Shown: positions 8,214 to 19,509 of the stretch, in pieces
How positions within the stretch are numbered: position 1 is the stretch's first letter
Layout: the number at the start of each line of letters is the position of its first letter
Notes under the pieces: model-generated
What the model was told of the DNA's origin: nothing
Seen by the model: the letters and a program-made list of their open reading frames with translations, nothing else
Databases searched by the model: none
Translations under genes and position numbers: made by a program
From: Rhynchopus euleeides
Taxonomy: Eukaryota; Euglenozoa; Diplonemea; Diplonemida; Diplonemidae
DNA: 64,000 nucleotides
Reading direction: 5' to 3'
NCBI GenBank assembly: GCA_963210315.1
Contig: OY723239.1
Location: forward strand, 963,501 to 1,027,500

Positions 8214-11111
8214 TTACTGCTTCAAGACCGCGGGCGCATTCCGGCATCTCTTAATATTGTGGCCAGGCTTCTTGCACAGGCTGCACAGGTGCCGCTTCCG
8301 CTTCGGTCCCTGCGAAAGGAGCGAAGGATTGCCAGGGACAGCCGCAGGTGTTGTTGTCGGAGTGGGCTGGGGGTCAGGGTTCAGAAGAGTCGGGGGTGTT
8401 GGTGTTGTCTCAGAGGCCGGTGTGGGGAGCGTCTGCGTCGAGGGCTGTGACAGGCTGTTCACCCGGATTCGGCCACTTGGGTTGACCCAGCTGCTCAGGG
8501 TACTTTGCACTCCCACCTGAGACCGTTCCTGCGACGCCACTGCCTTTTCCTGCGCATTCAGATCGGCGGCAGCATCAGCAAAGATTTTCGACAGCACCGG
8601 AAGATACCCACACTGCCGAGCAAGGTCGAGCCCCCGCATCTGCTTGTGGAGCTTCAGGGGGACAGGGCGAAATCTCAGCTCGGGAAAGCAGGGGGCAGTC
8701 ACGCAGCCGTCTTCTGAACCTGAGAGGTTCAGAACATACCCCAACCCCTTGAGGCGCGTTGCCACCTCCTCATCACCAACGTTCTCCACAGATGCCCCCC
8801 AGACTGCGCCCACAGAAGTCGACATCGCTTCACGATACCACCTGTCGCTGAAGCGGACATCCTGCCGCAGATCCGAACCCCGCGATGCAATGGTGGCTGT
8901 GTCCTTCATTTCATCGAGGTGGCGATGAAATGAGGTTTTAAACCCCGCAAACCCAAACACATCAAGATACTGCAACGACGAAGTCAAGCCCCCAGGGATG
9001 ACTGCGTATTTTGCCCCTGTTTTTCTCTGCAGATATTGCAGGTTCGCTTGCTTCGTGTGTGTCGTTGCAGCATCAAAAATTATCAGCACTCGCTTATTTT
9101 TGCAAAGTGGGACCAAAATTTTGTCGATCCACACTTTCCACTCCTCATCTTTTACCCACCCCGTCTGCTGATAAGCGACGTTGACCCCTGCTTTGGTATG
9201 CACAGCAAGCTCCTCCTTCGAAATCCTGGCCCCTGTGCCCCGGAAAACGATCAATTGCTTCGTGGGAACAATTGTTCTGGACCGTGCATTGAAAGTCACA
9301 GTCCCCAAGAGTGTTGCAAAGCGGTTCCTCCCTGCATCAACATCAGTCACAAGCTGCGTGTCTGTGGTGGAGAAGAGAACCTTTTCGCGCTTTGCAGAGG
9401 ACTTGTACATTGGGGTTTCGTCGGCATTGATAACCAGATCGAAAGTCCCATGGGGATGAGCGAGGAGGGTGCGGGATTCCCCGAGGGACAACCACCGCAG
9501 CGTGTTCCAAAAGCTGTGCACCTGGGTCTTTGCTTTCTCAATCGGCACCTTGATGGTGCGTGGGGCCACAAAATCAAAACCGTGCCTCTTTGCCCAGGCA
9601 TCAACCCATTCCGTGCTTCCCTTGAAGCCCTCGGGCTGTGGAGAATAGGAAAGAGCGATGTCATGCACCTTGCGCCTGGTTGTGGGCAATTTGTTTTCCC
9701 TCCGCTCTGTCACCTTCGCGAGCACATACTGTTCAATCTCTGGGTGGAACGAAGGGCGCCCAGCACCAGGTTCCCGCTTTGGGGCAGCCTTGCGAGGGAG
9801 AATATCCGGAATAGACTTCAGGTTCTCAGGGTAAGCCTCGCGCCAGCGATCAGCAGTCGTGCCCAATGCGCTCACCGAGGGCTTCCCCAGCAGTGATTTC
9901 CGCATGGTGTCAAGGATGGGCACGCCAGGTTGGCGCAGGAGCGTTGCAACAGCATGTTTGTATGCGATAGAGTACACCGCATACTTCTTGACCCCTTTGA
10001 CAGTCAAAGGGGCTTTGCAGTTCTTCTCACGTTCCTTGGTGAGAAATGCCTGGAGGCTTTCAACCGACACAACTGTTGCAGGATTGTCAGCTCCAGCGGC
10101 ACCTGGGTCCCCATGTCCCTGTTCCTCCAAAGCGTCCCCTTTTTCACAGTCAGTCAACCCCTCTTTGTGGTCAACCAGTAAGTCGTTGTCCCTGTTGTCA
10201 TCATCATCAACAGTGACATCATCTCCCTCTCTCTCGCAGGAGACGTCTGCAGACCCAGGAGGCTCAGCAGGAGACCCAGCAGGGTGACTGGCAGGAGGCT
10301 CATCAGGAGGCCTGGCCTGGCGGATGCGCTCCTTTTTCAGGTCGTTGAGCATCTTCGTGAGTGTAGCACGCGAAGCAGCACGGCACTGAAGGACTTCCTG
10401 CTCCAATGCATCCAGGGTCTCCAGCTCATGCACACGGCTTGGGAAGAAGTGACAGGCATGCCGTGTGCTCTGAAGACCACACGACCAGCCGTCCTTCTGA
10501 AACCCCGACTGAAAAATGCGAACAACCTGAAATTTTTCCCTCAGTTGAGCCAGGAGTGGGGAGCCCTCAACGATCTCCAAATCATCCACAACAAAGCACT
10601 CCTGCTCCCAAAAAATGCAGAAAACCCAGTGGAGGCCGTCGTCGGCATGTGTGTTCACAATCGAACCCTGCCATGTCGACGTCGGGACCCAGTTTGGGAC
10701 AGCATTGGGGCTGCCAGGGGCGGATTTCATACCCCTTGTGAGCTGGGGGAAGCGCTCGTACTCGGAGTACCGACAACCAAGGGGGTTGATTGCTGCATTG
10801 AATGCAGGATTCGGGATGCGAGTGACGAGTGCCTCCCCAGGCGGCATCAGGTATCGATGCAAAAGGGCATGCACATCCGAGCTGGACAGCCAGTAACCTG
10901 GCACGAGGCGCGAAACCGGAGCTGGGAACGTGAACTTCCCCCCTCCACGAAGGACCCTCCCTCCCCAGCAGAAAACACGGCGGCGAACCCGGCGCCCCCT
11001 GCGGGGTTGCGGCATCTGCTGCGGCAGGTCTTCATGATCCTCCTGGTAGTAGTCGCACAGTATCCCCCAGAGGAGCACCAGCCCGGCAGCACCCAGCACA
11101 TCGGGAATCAT
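8214..11111 (-). CDS. Fusion protein: Ulp1/C48-like cysteine protease, pogo-type DDE transposase, CCHC knuckle
   Basis: 965 residues from ATG 11111; an in-frame GTG at 11126 would add five. The N-terminal part has a Ulp1-like layout: His (DGLHW, about residue 161), Asp (VVDDLE, about 176), Gln and Cys (FQKDGWSCG, Cys about 211). An acidic linker follows. A CENP-B/Tc5-like helix-turn-helix region (WVDAWAKRHGF) precedes a DDE_1 core with NADETP (Asp about 564), IIFDAATTH (Asp about 680) and SSLQYLDVFGF (Asp about 717); the last matches the LQPLD signature of pogo/Tigger transposases. The C-terminus has a CCHC zinc knuckle (CSLCKKPGHNIKRC). Expected role: DNA transposition. The protease may act on SUMO or ubiquitin-like conjugates or on itself (inference). 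It ends in TAA. Confidence 0.8.
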   Translation of the reverse strand: MIPDVLGAAGLVLLWGILCDYYQEDHEDLPQQMPQPRRGRRVRRRVFCWGGRVLRGGGKFTFPAPVSRLVPGYWLSSSDVHALLHRYLMPPGEALVTRIPNPAFNAAINPLGCRYSEYERFPQLTRGMKSAPGSPNAVPNWVPTSTWQGSIVNTHADDGLHWVFCIFWEQECFVVDDLEIVEGSPLLAQLREKFQVVRIFQSGFQKDGWSCGLQSTRHACHFFPSRVHELETLDALEQEVLQCRAASRATLTKMLNDLKKERIRQARPPDEPPASHPAGSPAEPPGSADVSCEREGDDVTVDDDDNRDNDLLVDHKEGLTDCEKGDALEEQGHGDPGAAGADNPATVVSVESLQAFLTKEREKNCKAPLTVKGVKKYAVYSIAYKHAVATLLRQPGVPILDTMRKSLLGKPSVSALGTTADRWREAYPENLKSIPDILPRKAAPKREPGAGRPSFHPEIEQYVLAKVTERRENKLPTTRRKVHDIALSYSPQPEGFKGSTEWVDAWAKRHGFDFVAPRTIKVPIEKAKTQVHSFWNTLRWLSLGESRTLLAHPHGTFDLVINADETPMYKSSAKREKVLFSTTDTQLVTDVDAGRNRFATLLGTVTFNARSRTIVPTKQLIVFRGTGARISKEELAVHTKAGVNVAYQQTGWVKDEEWKVWIDKILVPLCKNKRVLIIFDAATTHTKQANLQYLQRKTGAKYAVIPGGLTSSLQYLDVFGFAGFKTSFHRHLDEMKDTATIASRGSDLRQDVRFSDRWYREAMSTSVGAVWGASVENVGDEEVATRLKGLGYVLNLSGSEDGCVTAPCFPELRFRPVPLKLHKQMRGLDLARQCGYLPVLSKIFADAAADLNAQEKAVASQERSQVGVQSTLSSWVNPSGRIRVNSLSQPSTQTLPTPASETTPTPPTLLNPDPQPTPTTTPAAVPGNPSLLSQGPKRKRHLCSLCKKPGHNIKRCRNAPAVLKQ

Positions 11112-11454
11112 CCCACCCCCGCCCACATGCGCCGGAGTACCCCCCCTCCCTCCGGCTTGTGTGGCCCCTCCTATGGTTTGATGGTGAGATTGGGTGTCGC
11201 ATGTTGCCTGCTACAACGAGAAGCAAGCATTGATGAGCATGAATGAGATGTACTTTTGCACCAGAAATAGCCTAAACCAAAAAAAGTGAATAATCGTGGT
11301 GTGCACGATTATTCAGCGGAAAAAACTTTATAAATGCCCGTTTCAAAAAGGCACTATTATTTGACTATGCACGATTATTCGACTATGCACGATTAATTGC
11401 CCCCCCCCCCAGTAAGAATTTCCAAGAATTTCCAAGAATTCTTGAAGAATTCTT

Positions 11455-12077
11455 ACTGGGGGGGGGGGGGCAAATAATCGTGCACTCCACTATTAATTGG
11501 CGAACGGGCGGGTATAATTGAGGGGCCCAAAAAAAGTCAAAAAGTTGACGGGGGGGAATAATCGTGGGGTGCACGATTATTCACTTTTGCAAGTTTTCTG
11601 GTCAGTTCTGGGGACAAACATCGCAAGAACCTCGTCCGTTTGCATATTTGGAATCTGTGCGGATCGTAGTGGGGTCATTTTGGCCATGGGGTGTCTGTCT
11701 TCACCCCTTACTGGCAGTCACCGTCTGGGCTCATTTTCGTGTTGAAACTGGAGGCACACAAGTCCGGACATGTGGACGAATATGAGCCAAAATGGTGACG
11801 ACCAGTCACGGGTGAAGACAGACACCCCATGGTCGAAATGACCCCACCACGATCCGCACGGGCTCCCAACATTCAGAAGACCGGGGTTTTTGAATATTCT
11901 GCGGGAAAATTTGCTCATTTTTCTTCCAGAACTGACCGAAAATAGCCAAAAGTGAATAATCGTGCACCCCACGATTATTCAGCGGAAAAAACTTTATAAA
12001 TGCCCGTTTCAAAAAGGCACTATTATTTGACTATGCACGATTATTCGACTATGCACGATTAATTGCCCCCCCCCAGT
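11455..12077 (+). mobile_element. Non-autonomous relative of the Ulp1-DDE transposon, copy 3
   Basis: 623 bp, same orientation as copy 1 and nearly identical to it and to the inverse of copy 2, including the fold-back core (about 11658-11860). It starts 41 bases after the autonomous element, across an AAGAATTTCC/AAGAATTC spacer. Confidence 0.8.
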
Positions 12078-12302
12078 AAGAATTCTTAGGAATTCTTGAA
12101 AGGGGCACGCACGAGGTCCCCTGACAGCATACGGATGTCCGTTCTTATTGGGAGGTTTTCTGAGGGAGAAGGTGAAAATCACAAAATGACCCCCTCCAGG
12201 GCCTTCTTCCAGGGAAAATAGTCACAAAAATGGCCTCAAACCTGTTTCTGGCCAGCTGGGACAGCCATCCATCGCTGCATTTCCGCCTTCTTGGAAGACT
12301 GG

Positions 12303-12569
12303 CTACCGGCTGGCTACCCAGCAACACACCGGGCACATCCAGTCCTTGTCCTCCATCCCCTTGACGAACTCCTCGTTACAGGAGGAGGGAACAAAGGTAT
12401 CGAGGCACGAAACCGCCGCGCGGTGTCCGCACGAACGACAGTTGAGGCATCCTTCACCCTCGTGCTCAGCATCATACTCCGGGAACACACACTTCGCGAC
12501 CTCCGGAGCGCAGAGGCTCAGCGAATCCCACTCAATCTCCTTCGCCTTGAAGAGAGAGCGGGTAGACAT
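12303..12569 (-). CDS. Small zinc-finger protein related to the DIRS-A gag N-terminus
   Basis: 88 residues from ATG 12569. After a short basic N-terminus comes EWDSL, then a Cys/His array: C-V-F...H...C-x2-C...C...C, ending WMCPVCCWV. The same order (WD-x-L, C-x-F, C-x2-C, W-x-C-P-x-C-x-W-V) is found in the DIRS-A gag (24087 downward) and in the small gene at 30598. The upstream bases (CAGGTAAC, then CACAAACAAAAAAC) resemble the leader of the 30598 gene and could include an intron. Function unknown; a PHD/RING-like zinc-binding fold is inferred. Confidence 0.5.
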   Translation of the reverse strand: MSTRSLFKAKEIEWDSLSLCAPEVAKCVFPEYDAEHEGEGCLNCRSCGHRAAVSCLDTFVPSSCNEEFVKGMEDKDWMCPVCCWVASR

Positions 12570-12649
12570 ACTGCGCACAAGCGGTAGTTTTTTGTTTGTG
12601 CGCTGGTTCGTTACCTGTGGGGTACATGGGTGAACACGCGCTGCCAACA

Positions 12650-14160
12650 GTCTTCTTTGCTAGAGACCAGGAGCCTGGTGAGCGCAAAAAAGGCAGCCAT
12701 CGATCAGCAACTGCCTTTGCAGTTTGAGGAAACCCTCAACCTACCTGAAGAGCACGCTTGTTCGGCACATAAAGCCAGGGATGGAAACTCTACCAACACA
12801 GTGTTAGCGAGCGTGGGCATCTTTGTGTGCGATTGAAGCACATGAAAATGTGCGTGAACACGTAGCTCCACTGTTACGGTCTGAGTCTGGGAGCCCTTTC
12901 TCGTGGGTGACGTATTGCAAGGAGGGTGGAGGTGTCCATTGGCGCCACCAATATCTCGCCGTTGGGCAAAATCCACGACCTGTTGGAGGCGAGCCCCTTG
13001 AGTATACTGGTGTCTCCCATCCCGTCCCAGGACGCCCCAGGCTCAGTCTGGGTGCCGGTACGGAATCTGATCCTGCACCCTCTCGGCACAACCAGGGGGA
13101 GGTCATTGTGCCCAGATCATTTCCTCCCAGATTACGCCGGTGAAGATCCACCGGAGGCAGGTTTGAACAATTTTGAATGAGTTTTGCCCTGCTCTCAGCA
13201 GCCCCACGTGAGAAGGTCCTGTTCTGGGTTATTCTGGCTGCACGTGGTAGGTTGGCAGATCTGGACGATTCACTTCCTTCCTCCTATTCCTTCTACGGTA
13301 TCCACTTTCCTGCCGGTTCTCGTGCGTCCTGTGCCTTCTTCATCACTGCTGCAGCTGAGGTGAATATATGCATGCCTTTCTCCCGATTGGAGAACAGAAG
13401 GACCACGTCTGTGTGGGGATGCTGTAGGCCATGCAGTAGATGATGCATTTGGTCCTTGTGAAGTGGTCTTTCGCAGACTGCTGTTCGAGACCAGCTCGCA
13501 TACACCGGTCGTGCGGAGGGGTACACTTCCCGGATCCCCTTTTAGGTGCGGCAGTCGAGCTGCCACACGACAGGAACGCTGAAGTCGCTATCGTCCTGCG
13601 TGCCCTGGGGCGCAGATGCGGGTGATTTCGTTGCTTGCTACATCATGTATGCATAGGGCGCCCTCTGGGGACCTTCAGGAAGTTCGCCCAGGGTGCTCAG
13701 TGCCTGCACGACGGACTCCAGCCGATCGAGTGGGGGTATAATGGGAGATAGTTCGAGAGGGGGTTGGTATCCCGAAAAGCGGGGGTGGCAACCCCCTTTC
13801 CGCGGTCTCGAGACAGAGACGGATCAACTGTGTCTGGCCGATCAGGTGCAATCGACTGAATAGTCTTTCATCTTCGACGGATATGAGTCAACGTGGATGC
13901 CAAGATACACAGCCTCTGGAACGTTGGGTAGTCCTTTCCACAGTCACGAACAGGGAAGTCGAGCAGGACATCGGGAGAGGAGTCGCATGTCTTCCGACAC
14001 AGAGTGACCATGACGCCCGTTCAGGATCAGCCATTATTCGAGAAGAATGGCCGTCTCCTGCACGGTGGACGCAAGCGGTGGTCGGGCAACCCTTGTCGGG
14101 AGTCTCGCCGGAGTTTTTGGTGCTAGCGGGAGTCCATTTTCCCCCTACTTTAGGCTAAAG
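12650..14160. other. No recognisable gene
   Basis: Several short open frames on both strands overlap each other and show no family motif. No tandem or inverted repeat of note was seen. Confidence 0.5.
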
Positions 14161-14207
14161 ACTCCCACTCCCTGACTAATATAGAATACCAGCCGTACGA
14201 AAATTCT

Positions 14208-14404
14208 GCGTACGCGTACGCAGCGCGGTTTTCAGAAAGTGCGTACGGCATACGCGTACGCGGACCGTACGGCCGTACGCTGCCACCACTGCACTAGGGT
14301 GGCTGGAGTCCACCGTGTGTGCTACATTTTGCCGCACGGACGCGCCGTCCTTGCACGCGTGCGCCGTACGCACTTCTGGAAAACACGATGCGTGCGCCAC
14401 CACT
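14208..14404. repeat. Inverted repeat (MITE-like), arms about 70 bp
   Basis: The left arm 14208-14287 and right arm 14329-14404 are imperfect inverted copies sharing GTTTTCAGAAAGTGCGTACG / CGTACGCACTTCTGGAAAAC. Both arms are rich in GTACG, so the region would form a strong hairpin. It has no coding capacity. Confidence 0.7.
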
Positions 14405-14634
14405 GCAAACCCAGCATCCTCTCCGGCACGGCGGAGGGGTTCCGGATCCGGAGGGATTGCTTCCCCTTTCGTCGGAGCAGCTGTGCAATTTGAATTGCCC
14501 ACCGGTGCATCCAACTACACTGGCCGAAGCCGGGTTTTCAGGATCTGAGCCGCACCGGGTGGAAGTTAGCCCCTGGAGCCCCCGATGACTGAAAAACTTG
14601 CCCATCCTCCCCTCAGAAACGCCTCAGGAGTTTT

Positions 14635-14770
14635 CAGGAATTTTCAGGAGTTTCAGGAATTCTTAAGAATTCTTAAGAATTTCCAAGAATTCTTAAGAAT
14701 TTTCAAGAATTTTAAGAATTCTTGAAAATTCTTAAGAATTCCCGAATTCTTACGAAAAAAGAGCTTTTTC
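14635..14770. repeat. AAGAATTCTT-type simple repeat
   Basis: Irregular repetition of AAGAATTCTT and variants. The same short motif forms the spacers between the pogo-type elements at 6.1-12.1 kb, which may reflect their insertion preference or part of their ends. Confidence 0.7.
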
Positions 14771-15052
14771 TCTTAAGAATTCTGTCAAACCATGTTTTTA
14801 GTTGGAAAAACGCGTTGTTCCAGGGCCTAATCTAAGGGGGGTCGGGGGGGGTCAAAGACCCCCCCCGCAGTTTGGGCCCCCCCGGGGGGGGTCTCCCGGG
14901 GGGTCACTTTTAGCGGGGGCGGGGGGGGATTTCCCTGGGGACCAGTAGGAATGGGGTCTCCTGGCTGGGGAGCATGTTCAGCCCAGGTGCAGAGCCGCCT
15001 TGAGTCTAAGAGCTGTCAAGTTCGTGCAGCAAGTCGTTGACACGTGCAAGGA

Positions 15053-15120
15053 ACAGATGCTCACTACCGTGGCCTCCGGCGGCTGGGGGGCTCCGCCCCC
15101 CAGACCCCCCCTGTAGCGTG
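15053..15120 (+). repeat. GC-rich hairpin repeat, copy 1 of 7
   Basis: About 65 bp reading TCACTACCGTGGCCTCCGG, then the hairpin GGGGGGCTCCGCCCCCC, then AGACCCCCCTGT. It is followed at 15176-15200 by a CGCGCGAAGCGCGC palindrome that also lies near copies 5 and 6. Confidence 0.8.
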
Positions 15121-15280
15121 TGCCTGTCCCGCAAGTTCCTTGAGCGTATGCGAGTGGCCATCTCCGCGTAGTCTCGGGCGCGCGAAGCGCGCCCGAGAAA
15201 TTTGCACCTGGGGTGAAAAAAATTTTTGGGCCCACAAAAGTGCGAGACCCCCCCCGAGTCCCAAAATCCGGAATCCTAGA

Positions 15281-15802
15281 TTAAACCCTGCGTTGTTCTG
15301 ACAAAAAAAATGGGTTCGAATCATCCCCTCCCCCGCATACCTGCTCCAAGGCGTCTTTGTTCTTCTCCTCCATGGCGGCAGGGGTCACGAACTCAAGGGC
15401 CAGGTGCTCCGTTGCCATCTGCTCCTTATTGATGTTGACGCGGACGCCGTCTGCCCCTGTGGGGTCCTCGTAGGCAGCAACAACAAGCCCAAGCTCGTCC
15501 ACCAGCGTCGCCGATTCCGCGACACACTTCTTCAGGTCCTCCCCGCTCACATTCCGCCGAACCCACCACGCCTTGCGCGCCTCGTTCCGCATCTTCGTAA
15601 GCATCGCCAGGTCATTGTCGAAAGTGCTGTGTATCTTCCGCAGCACTCTCCTGTAAGCCGACCAGCCCTCACTCCCGATACCCCGTACAGCCGCTACCGC
15701 AGGCCTTGCGTACACGGGAGGCAGCATCGCGTCTACCTCAGTGCGCCAGGTGTGGCGCTGCCGTCTGCTGAGCGTTTCCCACGAAACACACTCCCACCTC
15801 AC
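15281..15802 (-). CDS. Hypothetical protein, partial
   Basis: 173 codons open from GTG 15802; the first ATG gives about 148 residues. The composition looks like real protein: amphipathic helices around LRKIHS...LAMLTKMRNEARKAW, later an acidic/Ala region. I recognise no family. A loosely similar helix (x-L-x-K-M-x-x-E) recurs in the fragments at 40166 and 33609. The upstream exon, if any, was not found. Confidence 0.3.
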   Translation of the reverse strand: MRWECVSWETLSRRQRHTWRTEVDAMLPPVYARPAVAAVRGIGSEGWSAYRRVLRKIHSTFDNDLAMLTKMRNEARKAWWVRRNVSGEDLKKCVAESATLVDELGLVVAAYEDPTGADGVRVNINKEQMATEHLALEFVTPAAMEEKNKDALEQVCGGGDDSNPFFLSEQRRV

Positions 15803-18089
15803 TCCCTCCCTGTTTGCTCAGTGTAGGTCGCACACCCGAGTGGAACACAGATGCTGCCTGCCAGGGTTTCTGCTGTGGTGGTTGTACTGCACCTTTCGCC
15901 CCTCCCCCCCCTCACCCTAGCTGTGAAAAACGGAAGTGGAGCACGTGTGATCGATGTGTGACACCAAACCCGGAAAAACAGGGGAAGAAAAAAGAGGCTG
16001 GAGCGGGTTGGGCCGAGTGGGGGGCTGGGGGCTGCTGGAGGGCTTTGAGGATTTTTTTATTCAGCACACTTCGATGTGGGCGGAAGGTGTCGCGTGCTTG
16101 TTCGTGCCCTTGTGCTCCTCACTCACGACACCATCATCAGCAGGGGTGTGAGTGTGGAAGCGTCAACGCAAATACATCCATTCCGCTCGATCCTTTCCGA
16201 CAGTTGTTGCATTGCACGCTTCCACCAAAAAAGAAACCAAAGCAAAAAGTGCCGAACAAAGCGCAGTGACACTTTTTGCATGGCTTCCTTTGGTTCCTCC
16301 AAATCCCACGTCTCATCTTCCACACTTTTTCCCCTGGCAAGGGACTGCAGGATAAGAAAAAAGGCGTCCCGAGTTGTTATTGGCCATGCAGCGACCATGG
16401 AGCGGCAGGCATGCATCGCCAAGCCCAACATCGCAACAGCCTCACCAGGACTGGGGACTAAAGCCAGGTGGCAGGGTAATGGCAGGGGGAGGGGTTTTTT
16501 TTTGTGCGGCCTGTGTGGTTGTCTTCGTCGTTTGTCTTCTTCGACCGGACATCCCCTTCTTCTGGAGACACCGATCTACACCATGAACCTCGAGCTGATG
16601 CTGGAGCTTTCGGGAGCCTCTGCGAGTGGGTGGCCACGTTTTCTTTGGTGGACGCACCCAAAAGAAAATAAAGAAATAGTAAAAACCCGAAAAGAGGTCG
16701 AGGCACCCGCTCCACTCCAGCACCATGGGGCTGAGGTTCACGGATCACACAGGTGAGGATCAGTCCTCTGTGAGGCGCTTATCCTGAAGACGTACCAGTT
16801 CCCCGGTCGGTCTCCAGAAACTCGGGCCGCGTCTGGCGCTGTATCGCCTCGGCGGGGCTGTCGTCCCTTACAGTCTTTTCTGTACGAGGTTTTCCACAGG
16901 CTGCACACCTGCCCCGCGGCTGTGTGGCAGTCTTCGCGGAGTGCAATGCGAAGGTCTGGCCTGACGTGGTGTGACTATTTAGACTCCAGGTGTCTCCACC
17001 CATCCTGGTCTGGGGAGCCTCGGTACCCAAGCAGTTTTCGGTCATGCCCTGGACCACGGCCGTGCTAGACTCCTGGTGCAGGCACCCGTCATGGTCCGGG
17101 GACGGCCCCCCCAGGCAGTTTAACGTCTTACCCAGGACTTTGGCAACCGTGGCAGGAGGTAGGGGCAGGGGCAGAACTCCTTCACTCAGAGGTGCAGAAA
17201 ATCCATGAGACAACGTCTCACGGAGATCGCGCCTCCTTTCTAGAGCAGGCGGTCTCTCGTGGGGTTCTGTCCGATAAGTACAGGAGGAGGTGGTCCGACA
17301 TTCCCAACGAGAGAGAGAGAGAGAGAAAGAGACAACGTGGTGCAACAGGACCACGCGAGCTCCCTCGCGATAATTCTGTTGCAAAAACTTCGCGTCTGCA
17401 AATCAGAAACGGGAGAGAAAGGAAGAAGAAGACGGTGGGTATTCGCCAATCACGAGAACACCCCCCCCCCCCCAAAAAAAAAGGTGGCGCCGCTGTTTTC
17501 CCCTCTTTTGGCACAGATCGGAAAGGCGACACCAGGAGAGACGGCTAATCGTGGCTCCCTGAGCCACTCCCGTGGGTGAGACGGGATACAGGCAGGCCGC
17601 AGTGAGAATGGACGAGCAAAACCTACGCACAGTGGGTGGAATGAGGGAGGGAAGGGGGGATGGGGGGGAAGGTAGGTAAGTTCAAATACAAATGCTGTTC
17701 TTGACCATCCGTCTTGTGGTGAGTGACCATCTGATGGCTTGACGTGAAGCAGGTGTCGTCAGAAGCACCCAAACGCTTTTACGCTTCATGCATGTGCCAG
17801 AGGAATGGCAGGGTGGGAGGGGGCGGCACGTTGCATGCAGCAAGGCCTCGAAAACCGTACATCTGGTTGACAGGTTGGTACAAACACCTCCCACTTGATG
17901 GCACGTGGGAGGGAAGCTTGGTGGACATGTTGTTTTGGGGAAGGGAGGCAACAAAGAAGGACTTCACGAAAAAGGACAAACAGGTGAGACCGCCATCAGG
18001 TGTGGTTTGATTTTGCGACAAACGCACCGTGCTCACGGAAGGCGTTCAGATCGGAAATACGCGTACTCGACGTCCTTCTGTCTGTGATT
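15803..18089. other. No recognisable gene
   Basis: Only short overlapping open frames. Inverted copies of a recurrent motif, TGGAAGCGTCAACGCA and TTGCATTGCACGCTTCCACC, lie at 16152 and 16207. A GA-rich run lies at 17308-17330 and a C-then-A homopolymer at 17461-17482. Confidence 0.5.
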
Positions 18090-19179
18090 GCTTGTTGATC
18101 TGGACAAACAAAATATAAAAGAACGAAAAAGGAAATGTTTTGTTGACCGCTTCCACCAAGGTTGCAGAGGGGAGCAATGTCTTGTTTCACCTCCACTCCA
18201 GGATCCCGCCCCCTTGTGCAGGTAACCAGAAGGTTTCCCAAACAAAAAGATAAGGCTGTTGGCTGTTGTGTGTGTGTGCCAAATCCGGTCTGATGAAGTG
18301 GTGTGAGTGGGGCCGCACGATCCAGCTAAAGGCACAGAAAGTTTCCTCAATTGGCTACGCCGAACTGACAAAAGAAATCTGGCAACGCTGACCTTCAACC
18401 CCCTTTTTTTTGCCGCAGGCCCATTTGCCTGCGCGCGTCCTGTCCGACTGCCACTGTGGCCACTGCTTGGCGGTTGCGGGAGTTCAACCAGGAACAGCCC
18501 ACCCTTTCTGTGGCCACCCCACAACTGCTTCGCGGCCGCTGTCATCTCGCTGACGCGATAGCACCGGCGGCTCGCGAAGCGAAGAGGGGCTGACAGGGGT
18601 TGAATAGTATACAGCACCTTGTTGTGATGAAGCAGATCGTGCGGTGGAGTGAGGACAGAAGTGGGTAGGTGCTGTCCAATACATTTACACTACAGGGAGG
18701 AGGGAGGACTACCCCCGGGAGACAACGAGTGGGGGGCCACCTTCCCCCTCTTACCGACTGACAACCTGGTGTCTCGTCGCGAAGACCGTTGTTTTCTTTT
18801 TGAGGGGTTCCACGGAGGCATGCAGGCCGGAAAAAAGGTTGGAAAACGCAATTTCCGGCGAGCGTCTCTTGGGCAAACTTTTTTTAAACAGTATGGGGGT
18901 CTTCGCTAGCCGGTGCAAAAAAGTGCAGGCTGGTGCAGGGCAAAATGGGCCGAAAATGGGCCAAATCGGAGGCAAAAAAAAGGGCGGGGAGTTGGGTGGC
19001 CCCTAGCTGGGAGCACGCATTTGGACCCAAAAAATAATGTCGAGCGGTCCCCAGGCGTGTATCTATTTCACGGAATGAAAATAGGAATTTGGGGGGAAAA
19101 TATTTTTTTGCACTATTTTTTTTTGCACTTTTTTCCTTTGGATTTTATTGTGACCCTACTTGGTATTGGCAGAAAATTT
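18090..19179 (+). repeat. Segmental duplication, copy 1 (1.09 kb)
   Basis: Matches 30881-31967 almost base for base; the clearest difference is one T in a T-run. It contains a copy of the GTTTTGTTGACCGCTTCCAC motif at its start and ends in a repeat (TCTATTTCACGGAATGAAAA ... TTGTGACCCTACTTG) that also occurs at 44313 and in part at 32350. No gene was recognised in it. Confidence 0.9.
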
Positions 19180-19246
19180 TTATGTTCCCGGTCTTGGAGG
19201 TGCTCAAACATTCAAAAGAACACATTTTCCGTGGCCAAAAAACTTT

Positions 19247-19490
19247 GCACATAACACACCTGTGTGGTACGGGAAATGCTACGAGGAACGCGATGGACTC
19301 GGGACTGCTGCTGGCCTCTCTTGCTATGGTTTACTTATGTTTCGTGCTCCACCTGCTCCACCTCATTCTGCACTTCAGATGATCCACTTCACGTGGGTTA
19401 CGGGGTTTGGGACAACGATGATATGTTGTGTCCGACGACAAGGTAAGGTAAGCTCATCGAGGTACACCAAACCGGAGTTGTCAAATCAAA
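19247..19490 (+). repeat. SINE-like repeat, copy 1 (3' truncated)
   Basis: Begins GCACATAACACACCTGTGTG and runs to TTGTCAAATCAAAAAA. It shares its whole length with the copy at 28789. The 3' part of the full unit is missing; minisatellite DNA follows. Confidence 0.75.
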
Positions 19491-19509
19491 AAAGACACAC
19501 CGCCCGAGA

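Larger units (their letters stand above)
7451..11413. mobile_element. Autonomous DNA transposon carrying a Ulp1-like protease plus DDE transposase
   Basis: 3963 bp with terminal inverted repeats starting ACTGGGGGGGGGGC, continuing AATTAATCGTGCA on both sides. Subterminal palindromes (AATAATCGTGGTGTGCACG) sit at about 7549 and 11290. Internal inverted repeats around GGCTATTTCTGGTGCAAAAG at 7593 and 11250 frame the coding part. It carries one large minus-strand gene. The flanks are AAGAATTC-type repeats, so a target-site duplication cannot be told from background. Confidence 0.8.

Noticed and set aside
15312..15325. tRNA T-loop-like GGGTTCGAATC
   Set aside because: No acceptor, D or anticodon stem can be drawn around it.
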